NCBI GenBank assembly: GCA_002362595.1
Contig: DEUO01000135.1
Location: 1 to 14,503, forward strand
Origin: Caryophanales bacterium UBA3260
Lineage (GTDB): Bacteria; Bacillota_I; Bacilli_A; RF39; UBA660
Reading direction: 5' to 3'
DNA: 14,503 nt
Both the position numbers and the translations under genes were made by a program. Shown piece after piece: positions 1-7,156 of this stretch; position 1 is the stretch's first letter; the number at the start of each line of letters is the position of its first letter. The notes below the pieces were generated by a model, which searched no databases, had not been told where the DNA came from, and was given only the letters and a program-made list of their open reading frames with translations.

Positions 1-168
1 TTTGCTTTAAATAATGAAAATACTAAGATATCTTTAGGTATTAATTCACGTATTAAGTTACTTGGAGATACTTATATAGGTTCTTTAATAAATGAGGATG
101 CTACTAATAGTAATATAGATTTAAATGGATATAATTTATATGTTAATGGTACTTTATTTTTAAAATAA
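1..168 (+). CDS. 3' end of an unidentified gene (partial)
   Basis: Frame 1 is open from the first base to a TAA at 166-168, giving 55 visible residues ending in ..GTLFLK. The segment is rich in Asn, Leu, Ile and Tyr in an alternating pattern (for example NLYVNGTLFLK) that suggests beta-strand, repeat-like structure such as the tail of a surface or extracellular protein. The start and most of the gene lie outside the window, so no family can be assigned. A terminator hairpin follows directly, which supports this being a real gene end. The structural reading is inference only. Confidence 0.55.
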   Translation, partial: FALNNENTKISLGINSRIKLLGDTYIGSLINEDATNSNIDLNGYNLYVNGTLFLK

Positions 169-178
169 ATGTTTATTT

Positions 179-206
179 AAAAGATACTTATGTGTATCTT
201 TTTTGA
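179..206 (+). terminator. Rho-independent terminator after the partial gene
   Basis: AAAAGATAC (179-187) pairs with GTATCTTTT (194-202) around a 6-nt loop and runs into a T tract. It lies 11 nt after the stop of the leftmost gene and just before the promoter of the next operon. Confidence 0.75.
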
Positions 207-231
207 TTACTTAATATATTTATGATAAAAT
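203..231 (+). promoter_or_regulatory. Sigma-A-type promoter of the 257-2577 operon
   Basis: TTGATT (203-208), a 17-bp spacer and TAAAAT (226-231) with an upstream TG (223-224) make a good extended -10 promoter. The Shine-Dalgarno GAGGTG (245-250) and the ATG at 257 follow at normal distances. The -35 overlaps the T tract of the preceding terminator. Confidence 0.6.
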
Positions 232-256
232 TTAGTAGTGATTATGAGGTGTTTCT

Positions 257-1090
257 ATGGAAAGATATCGTGAAATAGAAAAAAGTATTATAAAGAAATT
301 CCGTAAAGAGATATGGTCTAAATTTGTTAAAGCAATAAAAGATTATAAACTTATTAATGAAAATGATAAGATAATGGTATGTATTAGCGGAGGTAAGGAT
401 TCCTTTTTGCTCGCTAAATGTATACAAGAATTAGAACGTCATGGAGTTATTCCTTTTAAAGCTTGTTATGTAGTTATGAATCCGGGATATAATGAAAAAA
501 ACTTAGAATATATAAAGAGTAATGCTTTATTACTTAATATACCGATAGAAATATTTGATACTGATATATTTGCAGTATCTTGCAAATTAAATGAAGATAA
601 TCCTTGTTATATGTGTGCTAGAATGAGAAGAGGTCATTTATATAATAAAGCTAAAGAGTTAGGATGTAATAAGATAGCATTAGGTCATCATTTTGATGAT
701 GTAATAGAGACAACACTTCTATCAATGTTTTATGGGGCGGAAGTAAAGACAATGATGCCTAAATTATATAGTGATAATTTTCTCGGTATAGAATTAATAA
801 GGCCTTTATATTTAGTAAAAGAAAAAAATATTATGGCATGGAGAGATTATAATAATTTAAGCTTTTTAAATTGTGCTTGTAAGTTTACAGAAAAATCATC
901 TATTGATGAAAATTTAAGTAAAAGAAAAGAAATGAAGAATTTAATAAATGAATTAAGAGAGAAAAACAAAGATATAGATCATAATATATTTAAGGCTTTA
1001 GATAATGTAAATATGAATTGTATATTAGGTTATCATAAAGACTCAGAAAGACATTCATTCTTAGATGATTATGATAAAGAGGTAAAATAA
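257..1090 (+). CDS. TtcA-like PP-loop ATPase, probable tRNA 2-thiolation enzyme
   Basis: The 277-residue product is an N-type ATP pyrophosphatase of the TtcA/TtuA group. It has the PP-loop SGGKDS (44-49), a C-x-x-C pair (C117, C120, in CYMCARMRRG), the GHHFDD motif (143-148) and further cysteines at C206/C208 (NCACKF). In TtcA, three such cysteines hold an iron-sulfur cluster used to thiolate cytidine-32 of tRNA after the base is adenylated by ATP. The exact tRNA position modified here is not visible; TtcA versus a related PP-loop thiolase is inferred. Length is close to the family norm. GAGGTG upstream supports the ATG at 257. It is the first gene of a compact operon: the next gene starts directly after its stop codon. 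Cytosolic. Confidence 0.8.
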   Translation: MERYREIEKSIIKKFRKEIWSKFVKAIKDYKLINENDKIMVCISGGKDSFLLAKCIQELERHGVIPFKACYVVMNPGYNEKNLEYIKSNALLLNIPIEIFDTDIFAVSCKLNEDNPCYMCARMRRGHLYNKAKELGCNKIALGHHFDDVIETTLLSMFYGAEVKTMMPKLYSDNFLGIELIRPLYLVKEKNIMAWRDYNNLSFLNCACKFTEKSSIDENLSKRKEMKNLINELREKNKDIDHNIFKALDNVNMNCILGYHKDSERHSFLDDYDKEVK

Positions 1091-1684
1091 ATGAGAATAG
1101 GAATAGATATAGATGATACTACATTAATAACAGTTAAATCGATGATTAAATATGCTGATAAATATGATATAGAAGATTTAGGACATAAAGGAACTAATAA
1201 TAATTTAGGGATGATAAAAGATAGATATTATTTAAAAGTATTATATGGCTGGGATGATGAAACTAAGTTTTCTTTCTTTCATAAATATTATAAGAATGTA
1301 TTAGAAGAATGCGTGCCTTTTACTAATTCACCTGATATAATAAGAAAGTTAAAGAATGAGGGGAATGAAATTTATTTTATTACGGCACGTTTAACAAATA
1401 TTAAAGATTGTAATGTAGAAGATATTACTAAAAAGACATTTAATAAATATGGTATTATATATGACAAATTAATTGTTAATGCAAAGGATAAGCTACAATA
1501 TTGTTTAGATAATAAAATAGATATATTTATAGAAGATAGTTATGAAACGTGTAAAGAATTAAAAAAACATGGTATAAAGACTATTTTAGTTACAACTAAG
1601 ATGAATGAAAATATTAAAGATGATGATATTATTAGAGTAAGTGATTGGGATGAAATATATAAAATAGTAAGTGAGTTGAAGTAA
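1091..1684 (+). CDS. HAD-superfamily phosphatase, 5'-nucleotidase (NT5C)-like
   Basis: The 197-residue protein carries the haloacid dehalogenase motifs in order: motif I DIDDT (6-10; nucleophile D6 and acid/base D8), motif II in FITAR (96-100, T98), a lysine near 132-134 for motif III and the acidic motif IV FIEDS (146-150). The short cap after motif I and the overall length resemble the NT5C/YqfW-type nucleotidase-like proteins of Firmicutes. The likely reaction is phosphate-monoester hydrolysis, perhaps of a nucleotide, but the substrate cannot be read from sequence. It begins directly after the TtcA-like stop and its own TAA overlaps the next ATG by one base (TAATG at 1682-1686), so the three genes should be co-transcribed and translationally coupled. 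Confidence 0.75.
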   Translation: MRIGIDIDDTTLITVKSMIKYADKYDIEDLGHKGTNNNLGMIKDRYYLKVLYGWDDETKFSFFHKYYKNVLEECVPFTNSPDIIRKLKNEGNEIYFITARLTNIKDCNVEDITKKTFNKYGIIYDKLIVNAKDKLQYCLDNKIDIFIEDSYETCKELKKHGIKTILVTTKMNENIKDDDIIRVSDWDEIYKIVSELK

Positions 1685-2577
1685 TGATACCAGAATATTT
1701 AAAGAATAAATTAATAGGAGAATATGGAAAAGAATTATTTGCTGATATAACTAATAGTTATAGAAGTATAAGAAAAACAACATTAAGAGTTAATACTTTA
1801 AAGAGTAGTATAGATGAAATAAAAGAGATATTAGATAGTAATAATATTTCATTTAGAGAGGTGGAATGGAGTAATTTTTCTTTAATTTTAGATAACGCTT
1901 GTGAGGAAGATATTAGGAGATTGGATATATATAAAGAGGGTAAGATATATTTACAGAGTCTTTCTTCACAATTGCCACCATTATTTGTTAATCCGCAGGC
2001 AGGTGAGTTAATACTTGATATGACTGCTGCTCCAGGAGGAAAGACAACTGAAATGGCAGCACTTGCTGATAATGAAGTGCTTATTACGGCGATAGAAAAA
2101 AATAAAAAGAGATATGAAAGATTAAAATATAATATTGAACATTTAGGAGCCAAGAAGATTTCAGTTTTAAATGTTGATGCAAGAAACTTAGATGAATACT
2201 TTATGTTTGATAAAATACTATTAGATGCACCATGTAGTGGATCTGGAACTTTAAATATTAAAACAATTAATGATTTTAGTGAAGAGTTAGTAAATAGATT
2301 AGTAATTGTACAGAAAGACTTAATAAATGAAGCGTTAAAGCATTTAAAAGTAAATGGAGATTTAATTTATTCAACCTGTAGTATTTTAAAAGAAGAGAAT
2401 GAACAAATAATAAAAGAGATATTAAGTATGCATAAAGATATTGAACTTATTCCTTTAGATATATCTATGTTTAGCAATATTCCTATCTTACCAGTAGAAA
2501 TAGATAGTGCTTTATGTGTGAAACCTACTGATATTTATGAAGGATTCTTTGTAGTTAAAATAAGAAAGATAAAATAA
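1684..2577 (+). CDS. RNA cytosine-5 methyltransferase, NOL1/NOP2/Sun (RsmB/RsmF-like) family
   Basis: The 297-residue protein has the full SAM-dependent m5C methyltransferase core: the SAM-binding motif TAAPGGKT (114-121), DAPCSGSG (181-188, C184 of motif IV) and STCS (230-233, C232 of motif VI). In this family one cysteine forms the covalent adduct with C6 of the target cytosine and the other assists release. An RNA-binding N-terminal part (about 1-90) is present, but the NusB-like extension of true RsmB and the C-terminal PUA-like part of long RsmF proteins are missing, so the substrate (16S rRNA is most likely) is not certain. It is the last gene of the operon, overlaps the HAD gene by one base, and stops inside a terminator hairpin. 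Confidence 0.85.
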   Translation: MIPEYLKNKLIGEYGKELFADITNSYRSIRKTTLRVNTLKSSIDEIKEILDSNNISFREVEWSNFSLILDNACEEDIRRLDIYKEGKIYLQSLSSQLPPLFVNPQAGELILDMTAAPGGKTTEMAALADNEVLITAIEKNKKRYERLKYNIEHLGAKKISVLNVDARNLDEYFMFDKILLDAPCSGSGTLNIKTINDFSEELVNRLVIVQKDLINEALKHLKVNGDLIYSTCSILKEENEQIIKEILSMHKDIELIPLDISMFSNIPILPVEIDSALCVKPTDIYEGFFVVKIRKIK

Positions 2578-2608
2578 AAATCTTAAGAATTTTTTTCTTA
2601 AGATTTTT
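2576..2608. terminator. Bidirectional terminator between convergent methyltransferase gene and mraY
   Basis: A near-perfect 14-bp stem (2576-2589 with 2595-2608), core TCTTAAGA, around a T5 loop. A-rich and T-rich flanks let it work on both strands. It overlaps the last bases of both convergent genes. Confidence 0.8.
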
Positions 2609-3600
2609 TATAACCATACGCCATATGTTATAGCAGCCATTGCTAGAAGTAAACCTACAACATAGAAAACTTTTACGATAGTTGCTTCTGGCCAACCTAG
2701 TTGTTCAAAATGGTGATGTAGGGGAGCCATTAAAAATATTTTCTTTTTAAAATATATAATTGATATTAATTGAATTAATGATGATAGTGCTTCGACTGCA
2801 AAGACGCCACCAACTAATGCTAGTGATAATTCATGTTTAGTTAATATTGCAGTAGCGGCAAGAGCACCACCTAAAGCAAGGCTTCCTGTATCTCCCATAA
2901 ATACTTTTGCAGGATAAGTATTAAATAGTAAGAAACCTAATAAAGTACCAACAAGGACGAAACAGAAAATTCCAACTTCTTGATTTCCTTCCATCCATGT
3001 TGCATTCCATGCAAGCATTCCATATGCTAAAAAAGCAATAGCTGATAAGCCGCCAGCCAGTCCATCTAAGCCATCTGTAATATTAACAGCATTAGAAGTG
3101 CCGACAAGTAAGAATAAAATAAATAAACCATAGAACCAACGTAAATCAATATTTATACCTAAACTAGATATTTCTAAAGTAGGAGAACCACCATTTGTAA
3201 TATAAATATAGAAGAAAGCTAAAGCGATAGCCATTTGACATAACAATTTAAAACTAATACTTAATCCTTTATTATTATGAAATTTAATCTTTATATAATC
3301 ATCTAATAATCCTAATAAACCATAACTGGCAAAGACAATTAAGATAATTATTAAATTATAAGATAAATCAATACTTCCTTTAAACTTTAATAATAGTAAA
3401 GTAAGTATAGTTGGCAGGATAAATATTAAACCACCTAATGTTGGTGTTCCATTCTTAGCTAGATGTCTTTCACCAATAGTAGTACTAACATTTTGACCAA
3501 ATTTAAATTTCTTTAATAATGGTATGAGGATTAATCCAGCTATAATAGAGAGGATGAAACCTAACATCATAGCCATAGCTGCTTTTGCTAGAACAAGCAT
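2608..3600 (-). CDS. mraY: Phospho-N-acetylmuramoyl-pentapeptide transferase (lipid I synthase)
   Basis: The 330-residue polytopic membrane enzyme transfers phospho-MurNAc-pentapeptide from UDP to undecaprenyl phosphate, making lipid I at the inner face of the membrane. Hallmarks are GTPTLGG (51-57), the aspartate pair in LLDDYIK (D100, D101), NITDGLDG (173-180), the MGDTGS loop and the C-terminal APLHHHFE. About ten hydrophobic segments and the length match MraY. AGAGGTG precedes the ATG at 3598-3600. It lies downstream of the interrupted PBP gene on the same strand, the order seen in dcw-type clusters (spoVD/ftsI before mraY). If the PBP transcript is blocked by the inserted element, mraY needs its own promoter; a candidate lies just upstream. 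Confidence 0.97.
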   Translation of the reverse strand: MLVLAKAAMAMMLGFILSIIAGLILIPLLKKFKFGQNVSTTIGERHLAKNGTPTLGGLIFILPTILTLLLLKFKGSIDLSYNLIIILIVFASYGLLGLLDDYIKIKFHNNKGLSISFKLLCQMAIALAFFYIYITNGGSPTLEISSLGINIDLRWFYGLFILFLLVGTSNAVNITDGLDGLAGGLSAIAFLAYGMLAWNATWMEGNQEVGIFCFVLVGTLLGFLLFNTYPAKVFMGDTGSLALGGALAATAILTKHELSLALVGGVFAVEALSSLIQLISIIYFKKKIFLMAPLHHHFEQLGWPEATIVKVFYVVGLLLAMAAITYGVWL

Positions 3601-3622
3601 AGAAACACCTCTTTCTTATATG

Positions 3623-3628
3623 ATTATA
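3623..3628 (-). promoter_or_regulatory. Candidate -10 element for mraY
   Basis: On the minus strand TATAAT lies 23 bases upstream of the mraY start, so a transcript from it would have a very short leader but still include the AGAGGTG site. No convincing -35 sits 16-18 bp upstream, so this is tentative. It matters because the PBP-mraY transcript is broken by the element. Confidence 0.3.
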
Positions 3629-3741
3629 CTACAAAACGGTGATGATATTAGATAGTAATAGATAACAATTTACATTACTTATACAGGAAAATAGTAATTT
3701 ATTTATATTTTAATACTAAATAATAATATTTAGATATTTAT

Positions 3742-4605
3742 TTAACCTAACATTATCTTTATAGTAGAATTTTCTTTTATATATTCTCCTTCTTTAGGTT
3801 CTTGATAGATAATAGTATCTCCAGTACCACTATATTCTATTTGAAAACCTTTTAGAATAGATAATGCTTCTTTTTTAGTATATCCTAATGCATTAGGACA
3901 TTTTACATATTTAGTATCTAACCAAGTATATTCTCTTGGAGTTACTTCTTTACTTGGTTTTAAGTCTTTTATACTTATAATATCTTTCATTATGTTTTTA
4001 GCTATTGGAGCAGATACAGTACCACCATATTGAGTTATTCCTTTAGGATAGTCTACGGCGACATATACTACATATTCTGGTTTGTCTGCAGGAAGAAAGC
4101 CCATGAAACTTAATATATAGTTTCCACTCATATATACACCATTATTTACTTTTTGAGCTGTTCCAGTTTTACCACCTACACGATAGTTTTCTATGTATGC
4201 ATTTTTTCCTGTACCTGATGATACAACACTTTCTAAGGTGAATCTTACCATTTCTGATGTTTCTTTACTAATAACATCTCTTACTTTATGAGGTGATTTA
4301 GACATTATTATATTGTTCGTCTCTGGTTCTGTAAGATATTTTACAATGTAAGGAGTATATAATGTACCACCATTTATTGCAGCAGAGACACCTGTTACTT
4401 GTTGAATAGGAGTAACACTTATTCCTTGACCGAAAGAGATAGTTGCTTGTTCTACAGGACCGATATTTTCTTTTTTGAACATGATACCATGAGATTCACC
4501 ATTTAGATCAATTCCAGTTTTTTCTGTAAATCCAAAATCTTTAACATATTTGTATAATCGATCTGTACCTAGTTTTTGGCCCATTACTACAAAGCCAGGG
4601 TTCAT
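3742..4605 (-). pseudogene. C-terminal half of interrupted penicillin-binding protein (KTG motif and PASTA domain)
   Basis: The 287-codon reading frame is the downstream half of a class B PBP transpeptidase of FtsI/SpoVD type. It begins NPGFVVMGQKLG, the sequence that normally follows the SxN motif, and contains GGKTGTAQ (K146-T-G148 of the fragment), a YGGTVSAP segment and one C-terminal PASTA domain (about 229-287). The SxxK and SxN motifs and the membrane anchor are missing; they are encoded at 11573-12616. The apparent ATG at 4603-4605 belongs to the element arm and has no ribosome binding site, and an in-frame TAA lies 8 codons upstream of it, so this half is probably not translated by itself. 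Genomic sequence is 3742-4602. Joined precisely to the other half it gives 634 residues with KTG at about 493. A single PASTA domain and the neighbouring mraY favour a SpoVD-like identity, but FtsI is possible. Confidence 0.9.
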
Positions 4606-4629
4606 TCTGGTCGATACGAGAACATTTTA
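4601..4629 (+). repeat. Left attachment junction: core TT plus 27-nt element arm
   Basis: The core TT (4601-4602) follows PBP-coding DNA. The arm 4603-4629 ends in AGAACATTTTA (4619-4629) and matches the inverted right arm at 20-21 of 27 positions, including this identical 11-mer and ATTCT/CTTCT next to the core. Both arms have equal length and spacing from the core, as expected for P and P' half-sites bound by serine integrases. Confidence 0.8.
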
Positions 4630-4682
4630 TTAGTTATTATTTTTTGTATAATATTTTTTCTATATATTTAAACTAAACTAAT

Positions 4683-4717
4683 AGTCGATTTAAAAGGCTT
4701 AGCTTGAGTAGTATAAT
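4683..4717 (+). promoter_or_regulatory. Promoter and candidate operator of the regulator gene
   Basis: TATAAT at 4712-4717 is a consensus -10; the -35 position (about 4689-4694, TTTAAA) is weak. The motif AGTCGATT (4683-4690) overlaps that -35. The same motif, in a slightly longer shared context (TAAYAGTCGATTKA), recurs at 5356-5363, 20 bp before the -10 of the amidase gene versus 21 bp here. This placement fits an XRE-family repressor that controls itself and its neighbour. Confidence 0.45.
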
Positions 4718-4742
4718 TGTATTACAGAAGAGGAGATTATTT

Positions 4743-5345
4743 ATGGATAATCAGAAATTTGGAAAGTTAATTACAAAATTAAGAAAAGAAAAAGGTTTAA
4801 CTCAAAAGGAACTTGCAGAAAAATTATATGTTACAGATAAAGCAGTTAGCAAATGGGAAAGAGGATTGAGTTTTCCAGATATAGAGTTGTTATTACCAAT
4901 AGCTGATTTATTTTCAATTTCAGTTTTAGAATTACTTAAAGGTGAAAGAAATACAGATATTAAATTAGATAATAATTTAAATGAAAATGAAATTGTAATT
5001 GAAACATTAAAAAATTCAAAAAATATAATTAAAAGTAAATTTATGATTCCGAAATGGATAAAAGTTATACTATGTATTATTTTTATTTGGATTTCTTTTT
5101 ACATGGTTGATTATATTTGTGTTAGTAAATATTTTTCTGAGCCTATATTTTCAATTTCAATTAATTCTAATAAAGTACAAAATGGTGATGCTGATTATAT
5201 TGAAAAAAATTATGTTGGACTTGGTTATAGTTTTTATACAAGAGGTCAAATAGATGAAGAAAAAAGTAAATATGTTATTCATTATGGGGAGATAAAAATA
5301 ATAAATATTAAAGTAAAAGATTTTTTTAAAGGCGTTACACAGTAA
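4743..5345 (+). CDS. Membrane-anchored XRE-family transcriptional regulator
   Basis: The 200-residue protein starts at the ATG at 4743, supported by AGGAG at 4731-4735; a longer reading from a TTG at 4704 would begin upstream of the -10 box and is rejected. Residues 6-62 form a Cro/CI-type helix-turn-helix (KLRKEKGLTQKELAEKL, then AVSKWERG at 34-41 as recognition region). One transmembrane helix follows at about 104-122, then an outside tail of about 78 residues. That tail (VDYIC at 122-126, PIF at 134-136, YVGLGY at 157-162) resembles the three small membrane proteins encoded at 8956, 10830 and 11168. The likely role is one-component sensing at the membrane and control of element genes, starting with itself and the amidase. 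The ligand is unknown. Confidence 0.8.
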   Translation: MDNQKFGKLITKLRKEKGLTQKELAEKLYVTDKAVSKWERGLSFPDIELLLPIADLFSISVLELLKGERNTDIKLDNNLNENEIVIETLKNSKNIIKSKFMIPKWIKVILCIIFIWISFYMVDYICVSKYFSEPIFSISINSNKVQNGDADYIEKNYVGLGYSFYTRGQIDEEKSKYVIHYGEIKIINIKVKDFFKGVTQ

Positions 5346-5355
5346 CTCTACTAAC

Positions 5356-5389
5356 AGTCGATTGATTTTATTTCTTACTCTATTATATT
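5356..5389 (+). promoter_or_regulatory. Promoter and candidate operator of the amidase gene
   Basis: TTGATT (5362-5367), a 16-bp spacer and TATATT (5384-5389) form a plausible promoter starting 11 nt after the regulator stop. AGTCGATT (5356-5363) overlaps the -35, matching the arrangement before the regulator gene. Confidence 0.45.
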
Positions 5390-5413
5390 CTTAAATTATA
5401 AAGGAGTTATTCT

Positions 5414-5464
5414 ATGAAAAAGCGATGGTTATATTTATTAGTGAAAAAAAATTATACAAATTGA
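5414..5464 (+). CDS. Possible 16-residue leader ORF before the amidase gene
   Basis: ATG at 5414 follows a strong AAAGGAG at a good distance and encodes MKKRWLYLLVKKNYTN before a TGA at 5462-5464. That stop overlaps the GAAAGGA ribosome site of the amidase gene, whose ATG is at 5479, so translation of the two could be coupled. It may be a leader peptide or the remnant of a small membrane protein gene. Nothing in the peptide identifies a function, and its expression is unproven. Confidence 0.35.
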   Translation: MKKRWLYLLVKKNYTN

Positions 5465-5478
5465 AAGGATGATAAAAA

Positions 5479-6621
5479 ATGAAAAAAGGTATATTATTTT
5501 TAGGTATTATGTGTACTTTAATTAGTAGTACTGGCTTAATCAATCAAGTTAACGCATTAGGAAATACATCTGATATAATAAAAGCAGAATCAAAAAAGGA
5601 TTATAAAGAGTATTGTAATTCATTATTATTAGATGGATTAGGAAATGTTAAAAGAAATGAAGTAATTTTAATAAACGGAGTTGAAAATCCATTGTATTGT
5701 ACATTTGAAAACAAAACAGATTCTTTGCAAAAAATACAAAATAAAGTTCCAAAAATATTGGCGACTATTGCTAAGAGATATTCTTTGGAACCAATAAATG
5801 AATATAATTGGCAATCTTATAAGGATGGAATGTTTATGTTATTAGAAGAAACAGAAGAATTTGGAGAGAGAAGTGAAGAATTCAGAATATTGGCAGCATT
5901 TTTTGATGTATATGAGGATTATGATAAGAATCAAGAAATCTTAGATCTTGTAAATAAAATCAATTTAAAACAAAAAAGTTTTAATGAAAATGCAAATGAT
6001 GGTATTGAGTTAGGCATGTTATTACCATATTATGCACCACTATCAAAGAATGCAAGTAGAATTGTTTCAAAAACATCAATGGCAAAAAAGATACATGTTC
6101 CTTCTGCCGTTACATATGCAACAAATCATGCGACAAATCCGAATAAAGCTGCGTATTACTATTTTTCCAGAGGGGATTGCACTAACTTTACGTCTCAGAT
6201 TCTAGAAGCTACTGGTGTTCAACAGGCTGTATATGATAGTGAATATTCTGGTTGGTGGCATAAAGTTACTAACACAGGTTTTTTAGGCTCAAAAGAACAT
6301 AAGCATTCACGTTCTTGGACAATGGCAGATACATTTGCAAGATATATGGGAGTAGGATATTCAACAACAAATCATGAATCATTTTCGTCTAATTTACAAG
6401 CAGGTGATTTTATTGCATTGGATAAGACAAATAATGGAAGTTGGGATCACATGGGGTTTGTGACTGAAACTGGTGGTGGTGTGTGTACCAGTACTGGTAA
6501 TTTTATTAATTATAGAGTTGCGCAGCATACAAAGAATTATCATGAATGGTTAACTTCTGATAAAAATGGATGGGAACTAGCCGGAGCAGATGGTGGAAAA
6601 TACGCTCGAGTTAGAAGATAA
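5479..6621 (+). CDS. Secreted protein with C-terminal amidase domain (Amidase_6 type)
   Basis: The 380-residue protein has a signal peptide (1 to about 26, ending VNA), a variable region of about 180 residues, and a C-terminal papain-like amidase domain at about 205-378. That domain has the nucleophile C234 in RGDCTNFTSQ and the catalytic histidine H324 in SWDHMGFV. These motifs match the putative amidase domain (Pfam Amidase_6) found in secreted Firmicute proteins, thought to cut amide bonds in peptides or cell-wall stem peptides; the true substrate is unknown. GAAAGGATGAT precedes the ATG. It lies directly after the membrane regulator, has its own promoter with the shared motif, and is the first cargo gene of the element. 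An exported enzyme that acts on the wall or on neighbouring cells is the simplest inference. Confidence 0.8.
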   Translation: MKKGILFLGIMCTLISSTGLINQVNALGNTSDIIKAESKKDYKEYCNSLLLDGLGNVKRNEVILINGVENPLYCTFENKTDSLQKIQNKVPKILATIAKRYSLEPINEYNWQSYKDGMFMLLEETEEFGERSEEFRILAAFFDVYEDYDKNQEILDLVNKINLKQKSFNENANDGIELGMLLPYYAPLSKNASRIVSKTSMAKKIHVPSAVTYATNHATNPNKAAYYYFSRGDCTNFTSQILEATGVQQAVYDSEYSGWWHKVTNTGFLGSKEHKHSRSWTMADTFARYMGVGYSTTNHESFSSNLQAGDFIALDKTNNGSWDHMGFVTETGGGVCTSTGNFINYRVAQHTKNYHEWLTSDKNGWELAGADGGKYARVRR

Positions 6622-6940
6622 TATTTTGTTAATTATTGGTATTTAGTATTGTATTATAAATGTCTAAGGAATACTTTATAAATATAAAGTAAAATTTAAT
6701 TTTTTATAATAGAAATGGTATTAAATTTATTTAACAAAATATAAAATTAATTATTTTATATATAATGTTGAAGTTTTTATCTAAAAATTTGATTTACAAG
6801 CAGACTAGAAATACTTTGCTTTTTATATTGCTAAATATAAGTTAATTAAATTCATTATAATTCAGTTTTAGTAATTAATTATTGCGTTCTATTTTTAAAA
6901 AAATTGCATATATTTCAAGCAAGAATATAGGAGGATTTTA
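6622..6940 (+). other. 319-bp intergenic region: weak hairpin, possible decayed att site, promoter of recombinase unit
   Basis: No gene is seen. TACTTTATA/TATAAAGTA (6672-6680 and 6683-6691) can form an all-AU hairpin, a weak terminator candidate because its T tract begins about 10 nt later. 6761-6789 matches the right element arm plus TT at 18 of 29 positions and may be an old attachment site. TAGAAATACTTT (6806-6817) and a following TTATATTG also occur in the 8801 repeat. TATAAT at 6856-6861 is a -10 candidate for the recombinase pair, without a good -35. AGGAGG at 6929-6934 serves the next gene. Confidence 0.4.
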
Positions 6941-7156
6941 ATGCTTAGAAATGAAGAAAATTTGGAATATAAATTTAGTACTAAAAAAATGCCTTTAGAG
7001 TATAAATTGTTAGAATGGAGACTAATTATAAATAGAGAATTATATGAAGAGAAAGTTATTGAACTTGATGTGTTTAGTGAAATGGAAAAAAGTATTTTAG
7101 GAAGGTTAACAAAGATAAGAAATGATTATAATAACAGGATAGCTGAGGATTGTTAA
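6941..7156 (+). CDS. Small charged protein preceding the recombinase (unknown; accessory or directionality-factor candidate)
   Basis: A 71-residue soluble, strongly charged and probably helical protein with no recognised domain. A strong AGGAGG (6929-6934) supports the ATG at 6941. Its TAA overlaps the recombinase ATG by one base (TAATG, 7154-7158), so the two are almost certainly co-translated. Small ORFs upstream of large serine recombinases in Firmicute elements are common and some act as accessory factors, including recombination directionality factors that allow excision. No motif here proves that role. The central segment (about 30-60) has the look of short helical hairpin domains seen in other small element proteins, but this is only an impression. 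Confidence 0.7.
   Translation: MLRNEENLEYKFSTKKMPLEYKLLEWRLIINRELYEEKVIELDVFSEMEKSILGRLTKIRNDYNNRIAEDC

Noticed and set aside
242..427. Minus-strand 61-codon ORF
   Set aside because: Antisense to the TtcA-like gene, low-complexity Phe/Ile/Tyr content, no ribosome site.
1758..2153. Minus-strand 131-codon ORF
   Set aside because: Antisense shadow of the methyltransferase gene, which has all family motifs on the other strand.
4704..4742. Longer N-terminus of the regulator from a TTG at 4704
   Set aside because: It would start upstream of the TATAAT box at 4712-4717, while the ATG at 4743 has a well-placed AGGAG and begins just before the helix-turn-helix.
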